Assembly: GCA_013202315.1 (NCBI GenBank)
Contig: JABMRZ010000142.1
Coordinates: forward strand, 1 to 6,374
From: Candidatus Tariuqbacter arcticus
GTDB lineage: Bacteria > Electryoneota > Tariuqbacteria > Tariuqbacterales > Tariuqbacteraceae
Direction of reading: 5' to 3'
Length of the DNA stretch: 6,374 bases
In this document: piece after piece, positions 1 through 5,154 of the stretch
Numbering within the stretch: position 1 is the first letter of the stretch
How the letters are laid out: every line of letters begins with the position of its first letter
Notes under the pieces: generated by a model
The model's input: only the letters and a program-made list of their open reading frames with translations
Databases searched by the model: none
What the model was told of the DNA's origin: nothing
Program-made: the position numbers and the translations under genes

Positions 1-23
1 CAATTAATGTCGCTTATTATAAA

Positions 24-121
24 GCCCACAGCCTAAAGCCTATAGCCCATAGCCCATAGCCTAAAGCCTATAGCCCACAGCCTAAAGCCTATAGCCCATA
101 GCCCATAGCCTAAAGCCTATT
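24..121. repeat. Heptamer tandem array (14 x 7 bp, two 49-bp higher-order copies)
   Basis: The stretch divides without remainder into fourteen 7-bp units, each beginning GCC: GCCCACA, GCCTAAA, GCCTATA, GCCCATA, GCCCATA, GCCTAAA, GCCTATA, and then the same seven again with GCCTATT as the last unit. It is therefore two 49-bp copies (24-72 and 73-121) that differ only at the final base. It is not coding: a 7-bp period shifts the frame at each unit and brings TAA or TAG into every forward frame. The minus strand has a GG or GGG run every 7 bases. The array ends 14 bp before the lipid kinase start, so any promoter for that gene lies in or upstream of it. A TATTAT at 15-20 could be a -10 box, but the matching -35 would lie off the window. 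Confidence 0.95.
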
Positions 122-135
122 CTTAAAATAAAGAT

Positions 136-1020
136 ATGAAAGTCCTATTCATAATAAATCCCTTTTCCGGCATCAAAGATTGGGAAGCTGTAGTCGGCTA
201 TATTAAACGATCCTGGGGCGGCAGCGGGCATAAATTTGAAATCGCCGCCACCTGGAAAGTCGGAGAAGGGGAAAGCCTTGCCCGGCGCGCCGTTCAAGAT
301 TTGTTCGATATGGTGGTGGCTGTCGGCGGAGACGGCACCATTAATGAAGTCGCCCGGGGTTTATTGTGGACCGAAACTGCTTTGGGAGTGGTGCCCGGCG
401 GCTCCGGAAACGGATTCGCCCGCGTTTTTCATATCCCCCTGGTGCGCAAAATAGCCGTCCGCAAACTGCTGAAACCGCATTTCAAACGGATGGATGTGGG
501 TGAAGTCAACGGTAAAATCTTCCTGGTCACCTGCGGCGCCGGGATGGACGCCCATATATCCAGCATATTCGACAAGGGCCCCCGAAGAGGGCTGTGGTCA
601 TATTATCTCGCTTCATTCAAAATCTTCGTCGGTTACAGACCGCCGCATATGAAAATCATCACCGACGATGGTGAAATCGAAGCCGACCCGGTATTGATAA
701 CCGCCGCCAACCTTAGACAATATGGCGGCGGGGTTAAAATCGCGCCCGGAGCCGACCCTTTCGACGGCTATCTGGACCTGGCGATTGTCAACTATATGAA
801 TCCGTTTCTAAATCTGTATCACTTGCCTAAATTGTTCACCGGGCGGGTGAAAAGGGTTCCATCCACTATTATTCTACGCTTCAAGGAAGCCACCATCATC
901 ACCGAAGTTCCCTGTCCGGTTCACATCGACGGCGACCCGATGGAACCTTCCCATACACTGCACATCAAAGTCCTGCCCGCTGCCTTGAAAATCGCCTTAA
1001 TCGGAGGTAAAACTAAATAG
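136..1020 (+). CDS. Diacylglycerol kinase-family lipid kinase (YegS/BmrU type)
   Basis: This is a 294-residue protein of the DAGK catalytic-domain family, soluble or membrane-associated, which phosphorylates a lipid hydroxyl (diacylglycerol, sphingoid base or similar) with a nucleotide triphosphate. Family marks are in order: an N-terminal NPFSG (8-12), the nucleotide-binding GGDGT (64-68), PGGSGNGFAR (87-96, the usual P-G-T/S-G-N-D/G-F-A-R loop), GGGVKIAPGADPFDG (197-211, with the Asp-Gly expected near the active site) and a C-terminal HIDGDPME (263-270, the usual DGE/DGD strand). The length matches full-length bacterial members. There is no signal peptide or clear membrane helix. The ATG at 136 fits the family N-terminus, but the Shine-Dalgarno is poor (AT-rich AAAATAAAG). 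The gene appears to be co-transcribed with the aminotransferase that overlaps its stop codon. The exact lipid substrate cannot be told from sequence. Confidence 0.92.
   Translation: MKVLFIINPFSGIKDWEAVVGYIKRSWGGSGHKFEIAATWKVGEGESLARRAVQDLFDMVVAVGGDGTINEVARGLLWTETALGVVPGGSGNGFARVFHIPLVRKIAVRKLLKPHFKRMDVGEVNGKIFLVTCGAGMDAHISSIFDKGPRRGLWSYYLASFKIFVGYRPPHMKIITDDGEIEADPVLITAANLRQYGGGVKIAPGADPFDGYLDLAIVNYMNPFLNLYHLPKLFTGRVKRVPSTIILRFKEATIITEVPCPVHIDGDPMEPSHTLHIKVLPAALKIALIGGKTK
1003..1008 (+). promoter_or_regulatory. Ribosome-binding site GGAGGT that points to an ATA start
   Basis: GGAGGT lies inside the last codons of the lipid kinase and is the only strong Shine-Dalgarno near the next gene. It is 8 nt from the ATA at 1017 and 29 nt from the TTG at 1038. 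The optimal spacing supports initiation at 1017, coupled to termination of the kinase at the TAG (1018-1020). Confidence 0.65.
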
Positions 1021-2102
1021 AAATCGGTTCGCCATACTTGGAGTGGCTCAAGCGCCTCGAATTCCCCCGCATCAATTTAGGGATGTCAGGGATGCATTAT
1101 ACCGGAACCCTATCTGATTTGGGACTAAAGCCTGAAGAAATTACCGTTTCCGATAACACTCCTTACGGTCATCCCGGCTTGAAATCGGCACTCAGCCGGC
1201 GATACGGAGTTCCCGAAAAGAACATCCTGCTTAATATCGGGGTCACCGGAGTTAATTATCTGCTGTTTGCGGCGATGTTCAACCCCGGCGATGAAGTTTT
1301 AGTGGAAACCCCGGTATATGATGTGCTGCCCGGCGCGCTAAGGTCGCAGGGAATTACGGTTGTCGAACTGCCCCGGCGCTGGGAAAATGGATACCAGATT
1401 GACGAATACGATGTTAAAAAACTGTTGACGAGTAAAACCGAAGCCGTACTGATTACAAATCTACACAATCCCTCTGGTGTCAGCATTCCCGCTCGAAGCT
1501 TGATTTCCCTCGCACGCTTGCTGGAAGAACGCGGCTGCTTCCTGATTGTGGACGAAATTTATCTGGAATTCTATTTCGGTAAAGGGGCGAAAACCGCCTT
1601 TCTGCTCGGAGACAACATCATCACCACTTCCGGCTTAACTAAGGCTTTCGGTCTGGGAGGATTAAGAGCGGGGTGGGGCTTCGCCCCGGAAAACATCGTG
1701 AAGCAGGGGGAAAAGATGTTCAATGTTATGACCAGTATGACCCCTGACATCACCGAATACATCGCATACCGCGTAGTATCGGACGATGGCTTATTCAACT
1801 CTTTCGCAAAAGAGCCGATAGAATTAATGAATGCGAATCTTCCCTTGGTGGATGAATTCATCGGTTCCCACAGCGAATTAAGCTGGGTGAAGCCGGATGG
1901 CGGCGTCAACGGTTTCCCCCGCACAGTTTCCGCTGAAAAGACCGAACGGCTTTTCCGAGTGTTGTGGGATGAATACGATACTCTGATTATACCCGGACGA
2001 TTCTTCGGCGACACCGCCGGATTCAGGCTGGGCTATGGAATCGCAACCGAAACCTTGCGCGAAGGGCTGGAAAATATGGGGAAGGCGCTGGAGAGTCTTT
2101 AA
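1017..2102 (+). CDS. PLP-dependent aminotransferase, class I/II (fold type I)
   Basis: A cytosolic fold-type I PLP enzyme that probably transfers an amino group between an amino acid and a 2-oxo acid; the substrate is not predictable. Counted from the TTG at 1038 (354 residues), the marks are NLHNPSG (141-147), DEIY (172-175, Asp to the pyridine nitrogen), SGLTK with Schiff-base Lys202, GLR with phosphate-binding Arg210, and FRLGYG with Arg330 in the position of the substrate-carboxylate Arg. All key residues are present. The frame is open back to the stop at 1014-1016. Starting at ATA 1017 adds seven residues (M)EIGSPY, giving the N-terminus (M)EIGSPYLEWLKRLEF, which resembles the usual start of this subfamily (M-x-I-x-x-F-x-L-E-R-x-x-x-x-x-E-F) and has an ideally spaced GGAGGT. 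I therefore prefer 1017; 1038 is the conservative choice. It forms an operon with the lipid kinase, with no obvious metabolic link. Confidence 0.9.
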   Translation: MEIGSPYLEWLKRLEFPRINLGMSGMHYTGTLSDLGLKPEEITVSDNTPYGHPGLKSALSRRYGVPEKNILLNIGVTGVNYLLFAAMFNPGDEVLVETPVYDVLPGALRSQGITVVELPRRWENGYQIDEYDVKKLLTSKTEAVLITNLHNPSGVSIPARSLISLARLLEERGCFLIVDEIYLEFYFGKGAKTAFLLGDNIITTSGLTKAFGLGGLRAGWGFAPENIVKQGEKMFNVMTSMTPDITEYIAYRVVSDDGLFNSFAKEPIELMNANLPLVDEFIGSHSELSWVKPDGGVNGFPRTVSAEKTERLFRVLWDEYDTLIIPGRFFGDTAGFRLGYGIATETLREGLENMGKALESL

Positions 2103-2127
2103 CCTGAATTATTCAAAAAAAATGTAG

Positions 2128-2148
2128 GTCGGCTTATTAAAAGCCGAC
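2128..2148. repeat. Stem-loop, 8-bp perfect stem, 5-nt loop
   Basis: GTCGGCTT (2128-2135) and AAGCCGAC (2141-2148) are perfect complements around ATTAA, 26 nt after the aminotransferase stop. On the + strand no T-run follows. Read on the minus strand, the stem is followed after 5 nt by eight T (the A-run at 2115-2122). It may stabilise the 3' end of the upstream transcript or block antisense transcription. The flank GTAGGTCGGCTT resembles dispersed intergenic palindromes beginning GTAGGTCGG, but one copy in the window proves nothing. Confidence 0.7.
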
Positions 2149-2206
2149 AAATTACTCAAAACACCATCCAAATTTCGGCGGGTTTAGATACAATGGAAAC
2201 TTATAA

Positions 2207-2236
2207 AGGGAATGGATTAATTCATTCCCTCTTTTT
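2207..2236 (+). terminator. Intrinsic terminator after lipid kinase-aminotransferase unit
   Basis: AGGGAATG (2207-2214) pairs with CATTCCCT (2223-2230). The stem can grow to 10 bp with a G-U and an A-T pair, leaving a TTAA loop, and is followed by C and five T (2232-2236). This is a normal rho-independent layout about 105 nt past the aminotransferase stop. It separates the first two-gene unit from the membrane-protein unit. Confidence 0.75.
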
Positions 2237-2292
2237 ATATTTAGGATTAAAGTCAATCTCTGTTCCGGCTGCAGTAAAGAGGTTTTTTCATT

Positions 2293-2883
2293 ATGGAAAA
2301 CACTACCGTGTTTAGCCCCGCTATTTGGAATTGGATAGTCATCCCTTTTCTAATCTTTGTCGCCCGCATATTTGATGTGACTATCGGAACGCTTCGGATT
2401 ATACTGGTGTCGAAAGGGGTGAAATTATTCGCGCCCATGCTTGGATTCTTTGAAGTTCTAATTTGGCTCCTTGCTATTGGGCAAATTATGCAGAACCTGG
2501 ATAATCCAATTAACTACTTCGCTTATGCGTTAGGTTTTGCTGCTGGCACCTATGCCGGTATCGTAACCGAAAACAAAATAGCTATGGGGGTAGCGCTTAT
2601 TCGGGTCATCACGATTAAGGAAGCTTCAAAGCTGGTGGAGCATTTGCGAGAGGAGGGGCGTATGATTACGGTCATCGACGCGGAAGGGAACAGGGGACCG
2701 GTGAAAGTATTCTTCACTATCGATAAACGCAAGGAACTGAAAAGTATCGTCAAGACAATCAAACAATTCAACCCCAATGCTTTTTACACCATTGAGGATA
2801 TAAATTTTGTCAACCAAGTTATGATACCGACCAAGAAACATACGAGGAGGCTTTTGAAACTGCATGGTTTAAAACGCAAATAA
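2293..2883 (+). CDS. UPF0316-like membrane protein (DUF5698 + DUF2179)
   Basis: A 196-residue integral membrane protein of unknown function resembling the UPF0316/YebE group. Three hydrophobic segments are visible at about 12-31, 45-65 and 73-91. Conserved-looking residues of the N-terminal domain are RIFDVTIGTLR (25-35), GFFEVLIW (51-58) and GFAAGTYAG...E (81-93). The soluble C-terminal part (about 98-175) is a DUF2179-type alpha/beta domain, with ITVIDAEGNRGPVKVFF (125-141) and NAFYTIEDI (162-170); such domains look PII-like and may sense a small ligand. The tail is basic (KKHTRRLLKLHGLKRK). The ATG at 2293 has AAAGAGGT at 2276-2283, 9 nt upstream. It lies just after a terminator, so it probably has its own promoter in the AT-rich 2237-2275 region, where I see no clear -35/-10 pair. 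It is followed 43 nt later by the antiporter and is likely co-transcribed with it. Confidence 0.85.
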   Translation: MENTTVFSPAIWNWIVIPFLIFVARIFDVTIGTLRIILVSKGVKLFAPMLGFFEVLIWLLAIGQIMQNLDNPINYFAYALGFAAGTYAGIVTENKIAMGVALIRVITIKEASKLVEHLREEGRMITVIDAEGNRGPVKVFFTIDKRKELKSIVKTIKQFNPNAFYTIEDINFVNQVMIPTKKHTRRLLKLHGLKRK

Positions 2884-2917
2884 AATGGGTAAATATCAAC
2901 GATCAAGTTGTTAGCGA

Positions 2918-2922
2918 GAGGT
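2918..2922 (+). promoter_or_regulatory. Ribosome-binding site GAGGT in front of CTG start
   Basis: GAGGT, within GAGAGGT, lies 4 nt before the CTG at 2927, the same pentamer used by the preceding gene. Only 12 nt of open frame lie upstream of that CTG (stop TAG at 2912-2914), so initiation must fall at CTG 2927, ATT 2936 or later. The next usual start, GTG 2984, has no comparable site. Confidence 0.55.
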
Positions 2923-2926
2923 TTAT

Positions 2927-4624
2927 CTGACAACTATTTCCAAAGATATAGCGCTTCAGCTGGGAATCCTATTCCTGGCGGCGGTGATAGTAGGGCGATT
3001 ATCGAAATTCGTCAAGGTGCCCAAAGTCGCCGGCTATCTCATCGGCGGACTCATCATAGGTCCCCATATTCTGGGCTGGCTGGAAACCGAAGTGATATCC
3101 GCCCTGAATCCTCTCACCGAATTCGCCCTCGCTCTGATAATGTTCGACATCGGCACCAATTTCGATTTTAAGCGTCTTCGCCGGCAAGGAAGTTACCTGC
3201 GCCCCTTGATAGCCGCCGATATTGGGGTAACTTTCCTGCTGGTATTCGCAGGCGTATGGATTTCAGGCGCCGGCTTGACCTTCGCTATACTGCTCGGTAT
3301 CTTAGCCGTCGCCACCGCGCCAGCGGCGACCCTTTTAGTGCTGAAAGAATATAACGCCGAAGGCGATGTCACCGACAGCCTAATCACCCTGGTGGGGGTC
3401 AACAACACCTTCTGCATCATCGCCTTTGAAATCGCCGTTGCGGTATTACTTGCGGTTCAGGGGACCAGCTCGCTCATTACTGCGCTCACAACAAACTTGC
3501 TTTCAATCGGAATCGGTATTGCCCTGGGCTTTGTCGGCGGAGTGGTCATCAGCTACCTCGAACAGAAAGTAACCGGCCCCGAAAGATTCATCCTCTTTCT
3601 CGGCATCGTGGTAGTGATTTTCGGGATTTGTCTCCATATCGGCGCTTCATATATGCTGGTGTTTCTGATAATGGGCGCTGCAGTGGTGAATTCCTCCGAA
3701 TTCACCCAAGAAATCCTCACCGAATTGGATAGGATAGGCTGGCCGCTGTATGTCCTCTTCTTCCTGCTCGCCGGAGCCAAATTACATCTGGAAAACCTGA
3801 AGACGCTGGGATTAGTGAGCATTGTCTATCTAATTGCCCGTTCATTAGGGAAAATCGGCGGCGTTAAATTCTTCACCCGCTTCATTCCCACAGCTCCCTA
3901 CGCTTCCAAAGAAATCGGCTGGGGACTGCTTTCTCAAGCTGGATGCGCCCTCGGATTGGTTATGGTGGCGGTGAATAAAATGCCTGGTATGGGAAGGGAA
4001 CTGGAAACTATCATAGTCTCGACCGTGGTGATTTTCGAAATTGTCGGTTCCATCCTGGTGCGGACGGTAGTGGTTCGGGCGGGTGAAGTGAAGGTCATCG
4101 CTTTAATCGACCGACCCCTCGCCGATCCTTACGCCCTGTCATTGCGAGCCACCGCAAGAAAACTGCTCACTAAAATCGGCTTCGGTCACTGGGAACGCCC
4201 CGAACATATAGAAGGACTGCGTGTCCATAATGTGATGCTGAAAAATGTCCGCACCATCCCCGTCAACGCCGCTTTCCCCGATATAATGTCATTTATGTCG
4301 CATTCCCGCTTTAACAATATGCCGGTAACCGGGGCTGAAAATCATTATGAAGGAATGATTTCTTACCCCGAACTGCGGGAAGTGATTTACGACCCCAGCC
4401 TTTCCAACATTATGATTGCCAAGGATTTCGCTCGGATGAAGGATGTTCAGATTGGACCTGAAGCGATGTTGTTCGAAGCGTTAGAAAAGTTCAAGGTATT
4501 GAATACCGACTGCCTGCCGGTGGTCGATCATGAAACGGGCAGACTGATGGGTCTGTTAGAACAACGAGAAGTCTTAAGATTATGCGGAAAGAAACGAACA
4601 AGCTCGAATTATAAGGAGAAATGA
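2927..4624 (+). CDS. CPA2/Kef-type cation:proton antiporter with tandem CBS domains
   Basis: An inner-membrane transporter of about 565 residues, presumably exchanging K+ or Na+ for H+. Numbered from CTG 2927, the membrane part (about 1-385) has roughly twelve hydrophobic segments. It includes VAGYLIGGLIIGPHILG (34-50, a typical TM2 start), LALIMFDIGTNFDFKRLRR (67-85) and ATAPAATLLVLKEYNAEGDV (129-148). A VGVNNTFCII segment (156-165) has Asn159-Asn160 at the ion-binding pair, and RSLGK has a basic Lys309. Two CBS domains follow (about 431-489 and 494-554), which in other proteins bind adenine nucleotides. The common-codon start GTG 2984 would cut into the first helix, whereas the upstream frame encodes TTISKDIALQLGILFLAAVIVG, a proper TM1, so the start must be upstream. 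The stop TGA overlaps the EIIA gene by 4 nt. Ion specificity is not readable, and the Asn-Asn pair leaves transport activity open. Confidence 0.9.
   Translation: MTTISKDIALQLGILFLAAVIVGRLSKFVKVPKVAGYLIGGLIIGPHILGWLETEVISALNPLTEFALALIMFDIGTNFDFKRLRRQGSYLRPLIAADIGVTFLLVFAGVWISGAGLTFAILLGILAVATAPAATLLVLKEYNAEGDVTDSLITLVGVNNTFCIIAFEIAVAVLLAVQGTSSLITALTTNLLSIGIGIALGFVGGVVISYLEQKVTGPERFILFLGIVVVIFGICLHIGASYMLVFLIMGAAVVNSSEFTQEILTELDRIGWPLYVLFFLLAGAKLHLENLKTLGLVSIVYLIARSLGKIGGVKFFTRFIPTAPYASKEIGWGLLSQAGCALGLVMVAVNKMPGMGRELETIIVSTVVIFEIVGSILVRTVVVRAGEVKVIALIDRPLADPYALSLRATARKLLTKIGFGHWERPEHIEGLRVHNVMLKNVRTIPVNAAFPDIMSFMSHSRFNNMPVTGAENHYEGMISYPELREVIYDPSLSNIMIAKDFARMKDVQIGPEAMLFEALEKFKVLNTDCLPVVDHETGRLMGLLEQREVLRLCGKKRTSSNYKEK
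4613..4618 (+). promoter_or_regulatory. Ribosome-binding site AAGGAG deciding the EIIA start
   Basis: AAGGAG lies in the last codons of the antiporter. The first ATG (4621) is only 2 nt away and the second (4627) is 8 nt away. The spacing favours 4627 as the real start, placing it 2 nt past the antiporter stop, still tightly coupled. Confidence 0.7.
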
Positions 4625-5076
4625 AAATGGCGCTGTCGCGCATCCTGAGAAAAGAAGCGGTCTTAACTGAATTGAACGCGCAAGACCGTTTCGACGCCAT
4701 CAAGCGATTGGTGAAAGTTTTAGTCGACACCGGCGCTTTGGACGAAAGCCTGCAATTACTGTCTGAAAGGGAAGTCATCGAACGCGAAAACACCTGCCCC
4801 ACCGGCTTGGATCACGGGGTAGCCCTACCTCACGCCTTGGTGGATGGTTTGAACTGCGAAATCGCCGCTTTCGCCAAAGCTGTCCCTCCAATCGATTTCT
4901 CCGCTAAGGACGGGGTGCCCGCCGACCTCATCTTCCTGCTGCTTGTTCCCCAGGAGCCGGTCGTTCCCCATGTCCGCACCTTATCTCAAATTGTCCACCT
5001 GTTCAATAACGAATCGAAACGGAACAGAATCCGCCGCGCTAAAACAAAAGAGGAGATATATGAAATTTTTAAATGA
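4621..5076 (+). CDS. PTS EIIA (fructose/mannitol/Ntr-type) domain protein
   Basis: A single-domain cytosolic protein of 151 residues (149 if it starts at the better-spaced ATG 4627), the usual size of the PTS_EIIA_2 fold. The phosphorylation-site motif TGLDHGVALPHA (61-72) is intact, with His71 as the expected phospho-acceptor; His117 in VPHVRTLSQI matches the second active-site His. The hydrophobic core LIFLLLVPQ (103-111) fits the central sheet. No EIIB, EIIC, HPr or EI gene is present in the window. Its coupling to the CBS-bearing antiporter suggests a regulatory rather than sugar-transport role, as EIIA-Ntr proteins regulate K+ transport in proteobacteria. Control of this antiporter is inferred only from gene order. 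The stop codon TGA is the first part of a heptamer repeat. Confidence 0.92.
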   Translation: MKMALSRILRKEAVLTELNAQDRFDAIKRLVKVLVDTGALDESLQLLSEREVIERENTCPTGLDHGVALPHALVDGLNCEIAAFAKAVPPIDFSAKDGVPADLIFLLLVPQEPVVPHVRTLSQIVHLFNNESKRNRIRRAKTKEEIYEIFK

Positions 5077-5108
5077 ATGCTGAATACTGAATACTGAATA
5101 CTGAACTA
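5074..5108. repeat. Second heptamer tandem array (TGAATAC type, 5 units)
   Basis: Five consecutive 7-bp units read TGAATGC, TGAATAC, TGAATAC, TGAATAC, TGAACTA. The first TGA is the stop codon of the EIIA gene, so the array begins exactly at the end of coding sequence and runs into the terminator hairpin. The unit length equals that of the array at 24-121, but the sequence is unrelated. It puts a stop in all three frames beyond the EIIA gene. Confidence 0.9.
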
Positions 5109-5139
5109 TTAATCCGGTCAATTAATAGTCTACTTTTTT
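5105..5139 (+). terminator. Intrinsic terminator of the antiporter-EIIA unit
   Basis: ACTATTAAT (5105-5113) and ATTAATAGT (5121-5129) form a perfect 9-bp stem with loop CCGGTCA. CTAC and then six T (5134-5139) follow. The stem is AT-rich and thus weak for a terminator, but position and T-run fit the + strand unit. It competes with the larger hairpin that shares its left arm. Confidence 0.55.
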
Positions 5140-5152
5140 GTCCGGATTAATA
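5107..5152. repeat. 11-bp inverted repeat in convergent intergenic gap
   Basis: TATTAATCCGG (5107-5117) is perfectly complementary to CCGGATTAATA (5142-5152), with a 24-nt loop. It fills most of the 78-bp gap between the two convergent genes and could end or protect transcripts from both sides. The sequence ATTAATA occurs twice as a possible right arm (5121-5127 and 5146-5152) for the same left arm, so two folds exclude each other. Confidence 0.8.
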
Positions 5153-5154
5153 AC

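Noticed and set aside
24..121. Possible CRISPR array
   Set aside because: Units are 7 bp and directly adjoining, with no unique spacers; it is a plain tandem repeat.
1571..2014. 147-codon minus-strand frame inside the aminotransferase
   Set aside because: The + strand encodes every catalytic motif here; the antisense product shows no recognisable family.
2128..2148. Stem-loop as the main + strand terminator of the aminotransferase
   Set aside because: No T-run follows on the + strand; the hairpin at 2207-2236 has one and fits better.
2189..2194. TACAAT as a -10 box before the terminator
   Set aside because: No -35-like hexamer lies 16-18 bp upstream, and a transcript from it would run straight into the terminator.
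2193..2315. Small + strand reading frame of about 40 codons starting ATGGAAACTTAT
   Set aside because: It runs through the terminator hairpin and into the start of the next gene in another frame, and has no convincing Shine-Dalgarno.
2908..3171. 87-codon + strand frame overlapping the antiporter start
   Set aside because: It begins at TTG in a different frame from the antiporter, and its translation shows no hydrophobic or family pattern; the membrane helices are in the other frame.
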